Of a DNA stretch of 46,437 nt, positions 15,489 through 24,337 are shown one piece after another. The translations under genes and the position numbers were made by a program. The stretch covers positions 1 to 46,437 of the forward strand of contig NZ_CP055486.1 in assembly GCF_013705725.1 (NCBI RefSeq). Direction: 5' to 3'. How positions within the stretch are numbered: the first letter of the stretch is position 1; each line of letters opens with the position of its first letter. The notes beneath the pieces were generated by a model, which saw only the letters and a program-made list of their open reading frames with translations, did no database searches and had not been told where the DNA came from. Source of the DNA: Klebsiella sp. RHBSTW-00484. GTDB taxonomy: Bacteria; Pseudomonadota; Gammaproteobacteria; Enterobacterales; Enterobacteriaceae.

Positions 15489-16126
15489 GGCAACCTCCAT
15501 CCGTAAACGCCTTCATTCGGAACCGGGTGGGGGTAGCAAGTGCCTTTCTCGACCTTCCAGCCCTTGCCACTGCACCGGGCAAGCCGTTGCAGTTCGCCAG
15601 ACTGGGCGAAGCGGTAGGCCGTCCGCCCTTCCGGCGTGTTGGCCCATGCCGCCGCCGCTTTCTCGTCTTTGGCCTCGTTGTATCCGGTTCCGTAGCCAAG
15701 GCTGTAACCGGATGTGCTTCCCTCACTGTGCATGTGCCAGCCGAACAGGCCGAAGCACAGGAAGGCCACGGCGATGCAGCCCGCCGCCCACTGCCACATC
15801 TGCTTTGCTGATGTGTTGTGCGCGACCTCTTGCGCTGCTGCTGCTACCGCTTGCGCCAAATCCGCCTTGGCTGCTTCCGCTGATGCTTTCACGGTTGCAT
15901 CCGCCGTTACCTTGAAATTGACCAAGGTATCTTTGGCTGCTTGTGCTATCGCTTGCGGGAACTTCTCATACTGGCCTTGGTAGTGTTGCAAGGCCATGAG
16001 CACCAGCCACAGCGCATCATTGTTTTTCAGGCCGAGTGCATCCCGAACCCGGTAAAGACTTTGCCGCTCCGCGTCACTAGGTTGCCTGCCGAGCAGCTTT
16101 GCAAAGCTGTCGTCTAGGTCACTCAT
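15485..16126 (-). CDS. mobE: mobilization protein MobE-like, single membrane segment
   Basis: 213 aa. The first 100 residues are soluble and helical. A hydrophobic segment (AAGCIAVAFLCFGLFGWHM, about 113-131) would anchor it in the inner membrane. The position after mobD in the leftward operon matches mobE of IncQ2 (pTF-FC2 type) mob regions, where MobE enhances mobilization. It overlaps mobD by 8 bp, indicating coupled translation. Confidence 0.7.
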   Translation of the reverse strand: MSDLDDSFAKLLGRQPSDAERQSLYRVRDALGLKNNDALWLVLMALQHYQGQYEKFPQAIAQAAKDTLVNFKVTADATVKASAEAAKADLAQAVAAAAQEVAHNTSAKQMWQWAAGCIAVAFLCFGLFGWHMHSEGSTSGYSLGYGTGYNEAKDEKAAAAWANTPEGRTAYRFAQSGELQRLARCSGKGWKVEKGTCYPHPVPNEGVYGWRLP

Positions 16127-16802
16127 GGACTACGGCCTCCAATACCTTTTTGGCCTCGTTGCGCCACCGCGTAAGCTCCGCACGGTTGCCAATGGGCAAT
16201 TCCTTGAGTGCTACCGCAATGCTCATGCGCTTGCTGTAAATGTCATCGCTCACACGGTCGGCCATGTCCGGGAATGTCACCGATTTCCCGCCGCGTTCCT
16301 CTACCGCCGTGCGCAGCTTGGAGCCGTTGTAAAGCTCGAACTTATTTTCTTCCCCGAAGTGTCCATTGCGTACCACATGAACATCCGCATTCGGAATTGC
16401 GTCCATGTATTCCTTGAGCAGTTCGAGGCTATCCCGTTGGCGGTTAATCACCCACAGCGTGAGCAGCTTCCGCTTGAGTTCTTCAAGCGTGCTATTCAGT
16501 GTTTCACCGTAGGCGCTCACGCCCTTGTTATTCCGTGCTGCCGTGTTGATTACCACGACGCTATCCGGCTTGCTATCGCACAAGTTCACTAGCTGAATCC
16601 ATCCGTCCGCCTCATCCAGATTGATAAGCTCCGTTTCCGTGCTTTCTTTATAGGCTTTCCATACGTCCGGGTTAGAGGTGTCAGACTCAATCAGCAAGAC
16701 GCTTTCGCCGCGCTCTTGCAGGTAATCAACCGTTGCCATCGTGACAAGCGACTTGCCAACGCCGCCCTTGCTGCCACCGATCAGGTAAATGCTTTTCGCC
16801 AT
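16119..16802 (-). CDS. mobD: mobilization protein MobD, ParA-like ATPase
   Basis: 227 aa. The deviant Walker A motif GGSKGGVGKS (about 9-18) and the following LLIESDTSNPD place it in the ParA/MinD ATPase superfamily. In IncQ2-type mob operons the second gene leftward of oriT is such an ATPase and increases mobilization frequency, perhaps by positioning the relaxosome. It is separate from the true partition ParA at the other end of the plasmid. Start ATG 16802 lies 12 bp after the mobC stop. Confidence 0.8.
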   Translation of the reverse strand: MAKSIYLIGGSKGGVGKSLVTMATVDYLQERGESVLLIESDTSNPDVWKAYKESTETELINLDEADGWIQLVNLCDSKPDSVVVINTAARNNKGVSAYGETLNSTLEELKRKLLTLWVINRQRDSLELLKEYMDAIPNADVHVVRNGHFGEENKFELYNGSKLRTAVEERGGKSVTFPDMADRVSDDIYSKRMSIAVALKELPIGNRAELTRWRNEAKKVLEAVVHE

Positions 16803-16814
16803 GTTGCTTACTCC

Positions 16815-17171
16815 TTAAATGTCGTCGCTGTCAGGTTTCGGGGTGAATGTCGCCTTTGATGTATCCGCAGGCTTCTTGACGGCGGGGCGGGGGCGGGGTG
16901 TGTCTCCCGGTGCTTGCACCGGAGCTTTTTTCGCTGGCTTTGCTCTCTGCAGGTAGCTCTTGAGTGTTGGAGTTGCGATGCTCAGACCTTCACCGCGCAG
17001 CGTCTCGGAAATCTGGTCAAGCGTGTATCCACGCTTTTGCAACAAGGCGATTTCCTTCGAGAGTATGCGCACGGCATCTTGCTTGCTGTGCTCTTGCTTC
17101 TTTTTCTCGACTGGCGGCATCTCTCGCAGCTTTGCAGCGATAGCCTCTAGCTGTTCTGTCGTATGCTTCAT
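16815..17171 (-). CDS. mobC: mobilization accessory protein MobC (TraK-like)
   Basis: 118 aa from ATG 17171, which has AAGGAG eight bases upstream; the 81-nt longer frame would run into oriT. The N-terminal half is helical and contains an HTH-like stretch (YTLDQISETLRGEGLSIATP). The C-terminus is a low-complexity Lys/Pro/Ala tail. It is the first gene leftward of oriT and fits the oriT-binding accessory of IncP/IncQ2-type relaxosomes. Confidence 0.7.
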   Translation of the reverse strand: MKHTTEQLEAIAAKLREMPPVEKKKQEHSKQDAVRILSKEIALLQKRGYTLDQISETLRGEGLSIATPTLKSYLQRAKPAKKAPVQAPGDTPRPRPAVKKPADTSKATFTPKPDSDDI

Positions 17172-17481
17172 CGTGCTAACTCCTTTGCTTACTTGTTGCG
17201 GAGTTGACAGCATAGCGCCATTTGTGCTTGTTGCAAAGTGCGTCCCGTGCACCTAAACTGCTGATACGATAGTAAAGCGGATGAGCAATACAGGATGACC
17301 GTTGTAACACACATGGCTTCGCCACGTGGTTCCAACGGACGCCTGCCCATTCGGCGCTTCGCTTCTCACGGTCTGGCTTATCCTGCAAGGGGTATCCCCT
17401 TGACCCCGGACAGTGCGGCGCTCTCGCTTCTTACTGTCCAAGACACACCCCGCCCCCCCGCCCCGGCGAGAAGGAGACACG
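17172..17481. other. oriT: origin of transfer (oriT), IncP/IncQ2 type
   Basis: The region lies between divergent mobC and mobB. It holds a nick-region consensus TATCCTGC at 17379-17386, followed at once by the inverted repeat CAAGGGG-TAT-CCCCTTG (17386-17402). The predicted nick is between G17385 and C17386. A second YATCCTGY match is present on the minus strand at 17289-17296. A C-rich stretch (CCCCGCCCCCCCGCCCC, 17448-17464) precedes the mobB ribosome binding site and recalls the CCCCCG repeats in the pRAS3 mobB promoter. Confidence 0.75.
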
Positions 17482-17802
17482 ATGCCATTTGAAACACAGG
17501 GGCCGGAACCGCTGGACGCCGTTATCAATGTACGGCTGACCGCAGCGGAGAAGGCCCGCTTGAAAGAGGATGCCGACCTTGCCGGGTTGAGCATGTCCGA
17601 GCTTGTCCGCCGCCGCTACTTCGGCAGGCCGATCATTGCCAACGCTGACGCCGTGATGCTCAAGGAGCTGCGGCGCATCGGTGGATTGCTCAAGCACATC
17701 CACAACGAAAGCGGAGGCATTTACAACAAGGACACAGCCGGGGCACTTGTGGCCCTGAAAGCCTACATCGGGAAACTGAGCCGTGATCGTCAAGAAGGTT
17801 AA
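17482..17802 (+). CDS. mobB: mobilization protein MobB (TraJ-like ribbon-helix-helix)
   Basis: 106 aa from ATG 17482, preceded by AAGGAG. The sequence VINVRLTAAEKARLKEDADL followed by GLSMSELVRR is a ribbon-helix-helix fold typical of relaxosome accessory proteins (TraJ of IncP, MobB of IncQ2) that bind oriT and recruit the relaxase. It overlaps mobA by 20 bp, so the two are translationally coupled. Confidence 0.82.
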   Translation: MPFETQGPEPLDAVINVRLTAAEKARLKEDADLAGLSMSELVRRRYFGRPIIANADAVMLKELRRIGGLLKHIHNESGGIYNKDTAGALVALKAYIGKLSRDRQEG

Positions 17803-20455
17803 GAACCCGCAGAAGGCAGCAAGCAAGGCGGTTCGCGTTTCTCGCCTAACCGACTACATCCGCGAGCCGGAGCGTGAGAACTCGCAGGAGAAGTGCATCC
17901 ATGCCGGGGCGCGTGGATTCATCACCGATGAACCACAGAGCCAGACGGCAGAAATGATTGCCTTGTCACAAGAGGCAGTGCGAAGCAAGGACACGATCAA
18001 TCACTATGTCCTGAGTTGGCGAGAAGGCGAGCAGCCCAGCCCGGAGCAGGTCGAAGAAGCGGTAAGCATTTTCATGGATGAGCTAGGTGTTAAAGACCAT
18101 CAAGCCATCTATGGTTTGCACGCCGACACGGACAACTTGCACCTGCACCTTGCCATCAACCGCGTGCATCCTGAAACGCTCAAGGTGGTGAAGATCAATA
18201 ACGGCTTCGACATTGAGGCAGCGCACAAGGCGATAGCACGAATCGAGAACGCACAAGGCTGGCAGCGTGAGCAGAACGGGCGTTATCAGGTGTTGGAGAA
18301 TGGTGAGTTAGGCCGGGAGCACATCGACAAGGACAAGCCGCGCCAGCCAGCCCAGCCGAAGCGCGACATGGAAAACCGCACCGGGGAGAAATCCGCCGAA
18401 CGCATCGCCATTGAAGACGGCGCACCGATCATCAAAAAGGCGCAGACGTGGGAGCAGTTGCACCGCGAGTTAGCAGCCAAGGGGATGCGCTACGAGAAAA
18501 CAGGCAGCGGGGCGACGCTCTTTGTCGGTGATGTTGGCGTGAAGGCCAGCAGCGCAGACCGGGACGCGAGCCTATCCAAGTTACAAAAGCGACTCGGAGC
18601 TTACCAGCCGCCGCCGCAGCGTCAGCAGGTAGCACAGCGCGAGCCAGAGCCGATCAAGCCAGACGTGCCGGGATGGAAGGATTACATCACCGGGCGCAAG
18701 GCGCACTACGCGGAAAAGAACGCGGCCAAGCTGGCACTGGACAAGCGGCAGGAGCAGGAGCGCAAGCAGATTGCCGAGCAGCAGAAAGCCCGCCGCGATG
18801 AACTCATGCGCGGCAACTGGAAGGGTAAGGGCGAAGTGCTCAACGCCATGCGCAGCGTGATTGCCGCCGAGCAGGCCGCAGAGAAAGCAGCCTTGAAAGA
18901 GAAGCACCAGAAGCAGCGCGAGCAGCACCGGCAGCAGTTCCGGCCCTATCCCGACCTGGAGCAGTGGCAGCGGATGCAGAAAAGCCCGGAGCTTGCCGAG
19001 CAGTGGCGGCACCGCGCCAGCGAGCCGCAGCGCATCGAGGGCGCGAGCGGCGAGCCGCCGACGCCGCGAGACATCCGCGCCTATCAGCCTGAAATCGTGG
19101 GCCAGCAGGTGCATTACAGCCGGAAGGAAGAAGCGGGGGCGGGCGGGGGTGTGTCTTTCGTGGACAAGGGAAAAAGCATCGATATTCACGACTGGCGCAA
19201 CCGGGACAGCACGCTTGCCGCCTTGCAGCTATCGGCGCAGAAGTGGGACAGCTTCACCGTAACCGGGAACGACGAATACAAGGCCATGTGCGCGAAGTTA
19301 GCAGCAGAGCACGGTTTCAAGATCACGAATCCTGAGCTTCAGGAGCGCATCCAGCAGGAGCGGCAGCGGATACAGCAGGAGAGGGCGCAGGCGATGAAAT
19401 CGGAGCAGCTAAAGCAGTTTGAGCTGTACGCGGAAGCGGTAGGCGCGGAGCGCTACCGGGTAACGTCCATCAAGATGCAGGCAGACGGAAGGAAGCAAAC
19501 CTTCATCCTCGACAAGAAGGACGGCATCACGCGGGGCTTCACGCCGCAGGAGATCGAGCAGCGCACGCCGGAGATGCTGCGCCTACAGCGCCGGGGCGAA
19601 AACCTCTACTACACGCCACTATCGGACAAGAAGCATCACATCCTCATCGACGACATGAACCGGGAAAAGCTGGAGCGGCTTATCCGTGACGGCTACCGGC
19701 CCGCCGTTGTGCTGGAATCAAGCCCCGGCAACTATCAGGCCATCATCACCGTGCCGAAGCTGGGGACGGCCCACGACAAGGACGTGGGCAACCGGCTGAG
19801 CGATGCCCTGAACCGTGAATACGGCGACCCGAAGCTATCGGGAGCCATCCACCCGCACCGCGCACCCGGCTACGAGAATCGCAAGCCCAAGCACCAGCGC
19901 GAGGACGGCAGCTATCCCGAAGTGCGCTTGCTCAAGGCCGAGCGCCGCGAGTGCGTCAAGGCGCTGGCCCTGTCCAGCCAGATCGACGCCGAGTATCAGC
20001 GTCAGGCCGCCTTGAAGGCGCAGCAGCCAGAACGCAGCAAAGCCAAGCCCGCCTTGGAGCTTGCAGCGGCCAGCGGCAGCGCGATCGACGCTTACCAGCG
20101 GCATTACCGCGACGTGATCAAGCGGCAGCGTGGCGGCGAGGTGGACTTGTCCCGCGTGGATTCCATGATTGCCGTGCGGATGCGCGTTACCGGCCACGAT
20201 CAAGCCGCCATCGAGGGCGCTATCCGCCAGTGCGCCCCGGCCACCCGGCAGAAGGACGAGGGGCGCGACTGGAACGACTACGCGCAGCGCACCGCCCGCT
20301 ATGCCTACAGCGCCGCAGGCGACCGGCAAGCCGCCGAGCTTGGGAAGTACCGCCAGCAGTGGGAGAAGCTGGAAGGGCGCGAGCCTGTACGCCAGCAGGA
20401 GCAGGCCAAGGCGCAGAAGATCGAGCGCGACAACTCACCCGGCATGAGTCGATAA
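17783..20455 (+). CDS. mobA: MobA relaxase fused to RepB-type primase
   Basis: 890 aa, GTG start. The N-terminal relaxase (MOB-P type) has catalytic Tyr25 in RLTDYIREP and the histidine triad H113, H120, H122 in HADTDNLHLHLAINRVH; it would nick oriT and attach to the 5' end. A long charged helical linker follows. Residues from about 560 (AEAVGAERYRVTSIKMQADG, then HHILIDDMNREKLERLIRDG and AIHPHRAPGYENRKPKH) resemble the RepB primase that starts IncQ replication on single-stranded oriV. This MobA-RepB fusion is characteristic of IncQ2 plasmids such as pTF-FC2 and pRAS3. With RepA helicase and RepC absent, only the transfer half is likely still useful. Confidence 0.88.
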   Translation: MIVKKVKNPQKAASKAVRVSRLTDYIREPERENSQEKCIHAGARGFITDEPQSQTAEMIALSQEAVRSKDTINHYVLSWREGEQPSPEQVEEAVSIFMDELGVKDHQAIYGLHADTDNLHLHLAINRVHPETLKVVKINNGFDIEAAHKAIARIENAQGWQREQNGRYQVLENGELGREHIDKDKPRQPAQPKRDMENRTGEKSAERIAIEDGAPIIKKAQTWEQLHRELAAKGMRYEKTGSGATLFVGDVGVKASSADRDASLSKLQKRLGAYQPPPQRQQVAQREPEPIKPDVPGWKDYITGRKAHYAEKNAAKLALDKRQEQERKQIAEQQKARRDELMRGNWKGKGEVLNAMRSVIAAEQAAEKAALKEKHQKQREQHRQQFRPYPDLEQWQRMQKSPELAEQWRHRASEPQRIEGASGEPPTPRDIRAYQPEIVGQQVHYSRKEEAGAGGGVSFVDKGKSIDIHDWRNRDSTLAALQLSAQKWDSFTVTGNDEYKAMCAKLAAEHGFKITNPELQERIQQERQRIQQERAQAMKSEQLKQFELYAEAVGAERYRVTSIKMQADGRKQTFILDKKDGITRGFTPQEIEQRTPEMLRLQRRGENLYYTPLSDKKHHILIDDMNREKLERLIRDGYRPAVVLESSPGNYQAIITVPKLGTAHDKDVGNRLSDALNREYGDPKLSGAIHPHRAPGYENRKPKHQREDGSYPEVRLLKAERRECVKALALSSQIDAEYQRQAALKAQQPERSKAKPALELAAASGSAIDAYQRHYRDVIKRQRGGEVDLSRVDSMIAVRMRVTGHDQAAIEGAIRQCAPATRQKDEGRDWNDYAQRTARYAYSAAGDRQAAELGKYRQQWEKLEGREPVRQQEQAKAQKIERDNSPGMSR

Positions 20456-20458
20456 GAC

Positions 20459-20487
20459 TTGATGTAACTACAAAAAGACGCTACAAT
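20459..20487 (+). promoter_or_regulatory. brnT promoter
   Basis: TTGATG (20459-20464) and TACAAT (20482-20487) are separated by 17 bp and end 10 bp before the brnT start. TGTAACTACA within the spacer is a possible BrnA operator half-site pair. Confidence 0.6.
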
Positions 20488-20496
20488 AAGAACACA

Positions 20497-20775
20497 ATGG
20501 AACTTGAATGGGACGCCGATAAAGCGGCACGAAACCTGAAAAAGCACGGCGTTTCCTTCGAGGATGCCGAGCTTGTTTTTTACGACTCCGGGCGGGTTGA
20601 AGCCTACGACGGACGCGAGGACTACGGGGAAGATCGTTGGGCAACGATTGGGCTTGCCTACTCGGCTGTCCTGTATGTGGTCTACACCGTCCGACACGAG
20701 GAAACCATCCGCCTTATCTCTGCGAGGAAAGCAAATGCCGACGAAAGAAAGCAATATCGTGAAGCGAACTCTTGA
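20497..20775 (+). CDS. brnT: BrnT family toxin
   Basis: 92 aa. MELEWDADKAARNLKKHGVS with DRWATIGLAYSAVLYVVYTV and IRLISARKANADERKQY is the classic DUF497/BrnT fold, a RelE-like ribonuclease that inhibits growth until bound by BrnA. Order toxin then antitoxin, overlapping by 41 bp, is typical. It sits where IncQ2 plasmids carry their stabilising toxin-antitoxin genes between mobA/repB and repA. Confidence 0.9.
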   Translation: MELEWDADKAARNLKKHGVSFEDAELVFYDSGRVEAYDGREDYGEDRWATIGLAYSAVLYVVYTVRHEETIRLISARKANADERKQYREANS

Positions 20776-21055
20776 CCTCAAGAAGCCGCCACAGTTGAGC
20801 GCCGAGCAGAAGGCGCGACTGGATGCCGTGGCCTCGATGCCGGATGAGCAGATCGACTATAGCGATGCACCCTATCTGCCTGATGCTGTCTGGATGAAGG
20901 CAGCGGAGCAATTGCCCCACACCAAGAAGCAAATCACGCTGCGCATTGATGCCGAAGTGTTGGAGTTCTTCAAGCACACCGGCAAGCGTTATCAGTCGCG
21001 CATGAATGCTGTTTTGCGCTCCTACGTTGAGGCGCACAAGGCGCACGCGAAATGA
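20735..21055 (+). CDS. brnA: BrnA family antitoxin
   Basis: 106 aa. The C-terminal KKQITLRIDAEVLEFFKHTG and YQSRMNAVLRSYVEAHK form the ribbon-helix-helix DNA-binding domain of BrnA; the N-terminal part should neutralise BrnT. ATG 20735 follows GCGAGG. BrnA normally represses its own operon. It overlaps brnT upstream and the following gene by 4 bp (ATGA). Confidence 0.88.
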   Translation: MPTKESNIVKRTLDLKKPPQLSAEQKARLDAVASMPDEQIDYSDAPYLPDAVWMKAAEQLPHTKKQITLRIDAEVLEFFKHTGKRYQSRMNAVLRSYVEAHKAHAK

Positions 21056-21474
21056 GCGGCGACGACAAGCAGCTTGAGCTTGAAGCCCTCGCGGCCGTGG
21101 GCGAAATGCTCTTGTTCGACCAAGCCAGAGGCAACCCGGAAGAAGCCGCCCGCATCCTGCGATGTGCGCGGCTTTTTGCTCGTTCAGAGGATGCCGCGCA
21201 GCGTCTCAGCGAGCTATGCAACGAGGCGGGCAGTGATGCGACTTGGCGCGAAAACATCGTGGAGGAACTGCAAGACCGAGAGGACTTGCAAGCCGCCGAG
21301 GCAGCGATGGAAGCCCGCCGACAGGCCCAACTTGTTGCGCAAGCGGATAGTGCCGACACGGCCTTGCAGACCCTAATGGACGAGGTAGCGGCGGACACCT
21401 TCGGCAGTCTCGATGAAGGATATGCGGCACAGGCGCAGGCCGAGGCCGTGAAGGCGTGGCAGGGCAGGCAGTGA
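21052..21474 (+). CDS. hypothetical third gene of the brnTA operon
   Basis: 140 aa, acidic, helical (GDDKQLELEALAAVGEMLLF...). It is coupled to brnA by the 4-bp overlap ATGA. No domain recognised. IncQ2 plasmids of the pTF-FC2 type have a three-gene pas toxin-antitoxin system in the same place, so it may be a modulator, but there is no sequence evidence for that. The IncQ-like block ends shortly after it. Confidence 0.6.
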   Translation: MSGDDKQLELEALAAVGEMLLFDQARGNPEEAARILRCARLFARSEDAAQRLSELCNEAGSDATWRENIVEELQDREDLQAAEAAMEARRQAQLVAQADSADTALQTLMDEVAADTFGSLDEGYAAQAQAEAVKAWQGRQ

Positions 21475-21699
21475 GCGGCATTTGTTGGTGTTTCATCGTA
21501 ACCCGGCAAGTGTTCAGCAAACGGTGGTTTTCTGGACAGGTCTGCAGGGTTTCGCTTTTGTCATTTTCAGAAGACGACTGCACCAGTTGATTGGGCGTAA
21601 TGGCTGTTGTGCAGCCAGCTCCTGACAGTTCAATATCAGAAGTGATCTGCACCAATCTCGACTATGCTCAATACTCGTGTGCACCAAAGCGAGGTGAGC

Positions 21700-23379
21700 A
21701 TGGCGACGGACACCCCACGGATTCCAGAACAAGGCGTGGCCACTCTGCCTGATGAGGCTTGGGAGCGTGCGCGCCGTCGTGCGGAGATCATCAGTCCGTT
21801 GGCGCAGTCGGAGACGGTCGGGCACGAAGCGGCCGATATGGCGGCTCAGGCGCTGGGCTTGTCTCGGCGCCAGGTATACGTTCTGATCCGGCGTGCCCGG
21901 CAAGGCAGCGGCCTCGTGACGGATCTGGTGCCCGGCCAGTCCGGTGGAGGTAAAGGTAAGGGGCGCTTGCCGGAACCGGTCGAGCGCGTCATCCACGAGC
22001 TACTGCAAAAGCGGTTCCTGACCAAGCAGAAGCGCAGCCTAGCGGCCTTTCACCGCGAAGTCACTCAGGTGTGCAAGGCTCAAAAACTGCGAGTGCCGGC
22101 GCGCAATACCGTGGCCTTACGGATCGCTAGCCTTGACCCGCGCAAGGTCATCCGCCGGCGGGAAGGCCAGGATGCCGCTCGTGACCTACAAGGTGTGGGC
22201 GGCGAGCCTCCTGCCGTGACCGCGCCGCTGGAGCAGGTGCAGATAGACCATACGGTCATCGACCTGATCGTGGTCGATGACCGCGACCGGCAACCTATTG
22301 GCCGCCCGTACCTGACCCTCGCCATCGACGTGTTCACCCGCTGCGTGCTCGGCATGGTCGTCACGCTGGAAGCGCCGTCTGCCGTTTCGGTTGGCCTGTG
22401 CCTCGTGCATGTCGCCTGCGACAAGCGCCCTTGGCTGGAAGGACTGAACGTGGAAATGGATTGGCAGATGAGCGGCAAGCCCTTGCTGCTCTACCTAGAC
22501 AACGCGGCCGAGTTCAAGAGCGAGGCCCTGCGCCGGGGTTGCGAGCAGCATGGCATCCGGCTGGACTATCGCCCGCTGGGACAGCCGCACTATGGCGGCA
22601 TCGTGGAACGGATCATCGGCACGGCGATGCAGATGATTCACGACGAACTGCCGGGAACGACCTTCTCCAACCCTGACCAGCGCGGCGACTACGATTCCGA
22701 AAACAAGGCCGCCCTGACGCTGCGCGAGCTAGAGCGCTGGCTCACATTGGCGGTCGGCACCTACCACGGTTCGGTGCACAACGGCCTGCTCCAACCGCCG
22801 GCCGCGCGCTGGGCCGAGGCCGTGGCGCGTGTCGGCGTACCGGCCGTCGTCACACGCGCTACTTCGTTCCTGGTCGATTTTCTGCCGATCCTCCGGCGCA
22901 CGCTGACCCGCACCGGCTTTGTCATCGACCACATCCACTACTACGCCGATGCGCTCAAGCCGTGGATTGCGCGGCGTGAACGCTGGCCGTCCTTTCTGAT
23001 CCGGCGCGATCCGCGCGACATCAGCCGTATCTGGGTCCTGGAACCGGAGGGACAGCATTACCTGGAAATTCCCTACCGTACCTTGTCGCATCCGGCTGTC
23101 ACCCTCTGGGAACAACGGCAGGCGCTGGCGAAACTGCGGCAGCAAGGGCGCGAACAGGTGGATGAGTCGGCGCTGTTCCGCATGATCGGCCAGATGCGTG
23201 AGATTGTGACCAGCGCGCAGAAGGCCACACGCAAGGCGCGGCGTGACGCGGATCGCCGCCAGCACCTCAAGACATCAGCTCGGCCGGACAAGCCCGTTCC
23301 GCCGGATACGGATATTGCCGACCCGCAGGCAGACAACTTGCCACCCGCCAAACCGTTCGACCAGATTGAGGAGTGGTAG
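21700..23379 (+). CDS. tniA: TniA transposase (Tn402/Tn5053 family)
   Basis: 559 aa from ATG 21700 (GAGGTGAGC precedes it), the normal family length. The DDE integrase core has D in QIDHTVIDLIV, D in LYLDNAAEFKS and E in GGIVERIIGTAM. TniA acts with TniB and TniQ to insert Tn402-type elements with 5-bp duplications. Complete, but its partners are incomplete here. Confidence 0.95.
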   Translation: MATDTPRIPEQGVATLPDEAWERARRRAEIISPLAQSETVGHEAADMAAQALGLSRRQVYVLIRRARQGSGLVTDLVPGQSGGGKGKGRLPEPVERVIHELLQKRFLTKQKRSLAAFHREVTQVCKAQKLRVPARNTVALRIASLDPRKVIRRREGQDAARDLQGVGGEPPAVTAPLEQVQIDHTVIDLIVVDDRDRQPIGRPYLTLAIDVFTRCVLGMVVTLEAPSAVSVGLCLVHVACDKRPWLEGLNVEMDWQMSGKPLLLYLDNAAEFKSEALRRGCEQHGIRLDYRPLGQPHYGGIVERIIGTAMQMIHDELPGTTFSNPDQRGDYDSENKAALTLRELERWLTLAVGTYHGSVHNGLLQPPAARWAEAVARVGVPAVVTRATSFLVDFLPILRRTLTRTGFVIDHIHYYADALKPWIARRERWPSFLIRRDPRDISRIWVLEPEGQHYLEIPYRTLSHPAVTLWEQRQALAKLRQQGREQVDESALFRMIGQMREIVTSAQKATRKARRDADRRQHLKTSARPDKPVPPDTDIADPQADNLPPAKPFDQIEEW

Positions 23380-23381
23380 CC

Positions 23382-24281
23382 GTGGACGAATATCCCATCA
23401 TCGACCTGTCCCACCTGCTGCCGGCGGCCCAGGGCTTGGCCCGTCTTCCGGCGGACGAGCGCATCCAGCGCCTTCGCGCCGACCGCTGGATCGGCTATCC
23501 GCGCGCAGTCGAGGCGCTGAACCGGCTGGAAGCCCTTTATGCGTGGCCAAACAAGCAACGCATGCCCAACCTGCTGCTGGTTGGCCCGACCAACAATGGC
23601 AAGTCGATGATCGTCGAGAAGTTCCGCCGCACCCACCCGGCCAGCTCCGACGCCGACCAGGAGCACATCCCGGTGTTGGTCGTGCAGATGCCGTCCGAGC
23701 CGTCCGTGATCCGCTTCTACGTCGCGCTGCTCGCCGCGATGGGCGCGCCGCTGCGCCCACGCCCACGGTTGCCGGAAATGGAGCAACTGGCTCTGGCACT
23801 GCTGCGCAAGGTCGGCGTGCGCATGCTGGTGATCGACGAGCTGCACAACGTGCTGGCCGGCAACAGCGTCAACCGCCGGGAATTCCTCAACCTGCTGCGC
23901 TTCCTCGGCAACGAACTGCGCATCCCGTTGGTTGGGGTAGGCACGCGCGACGCCTACCTAGCCATCCGCTCCGATGACCAGTTGGAAAATCGCTTCGAGC
24001 CGATGATGCTGCCGGTATGGGAGGCCAACGACGATTGCTGCTCACTGCTGGCCAGCTTCGCCGCTTCGCTCCCGCTGCGCCGGCCTTCCCCAATTGCCAC
24101 GCTGGACATGGCTCGCTACCTGCTCACACGCAGCGAGGGCACCATAGGGGAACTGGCGCACTTGCTGATGGCGGCGGCCATCGTCGCCGTGGAGAGCGGC
24201 GAGGAAGCGATCAACCATCGCACACTCAGCATATCGACAACCTCTCGCGCAACCAAGACATCGCGGTCGGACTGCAAGTGA
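23382..24281 (+). pseudogene. tniB: TniB ATPase, 3'-truncated (tniBdelta1)
   Basis: The Walker A motif GPTNNGKSM and Walker B MLVIDELHNV are intact. The protein follows TniB up to EEAINHRTLS and then runs out of family sequence at about 24232 (ISTTSRATKTSRSDCK), the junction with the integron 3'-conserved segment. The GTG start 23382 follows the tniA stop directly. This is the usual deletion found when orf5 and tniBdelta1 are joined; TniB lacking its C-terminus is expected to be inactive. Confidence 0.9.
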
Positions 24282-24337
24282 TCTTGAAGCCACGGGCCCG
24301 TCCCACCCCGACATGGACCTCGATGCCCGAACGGACG

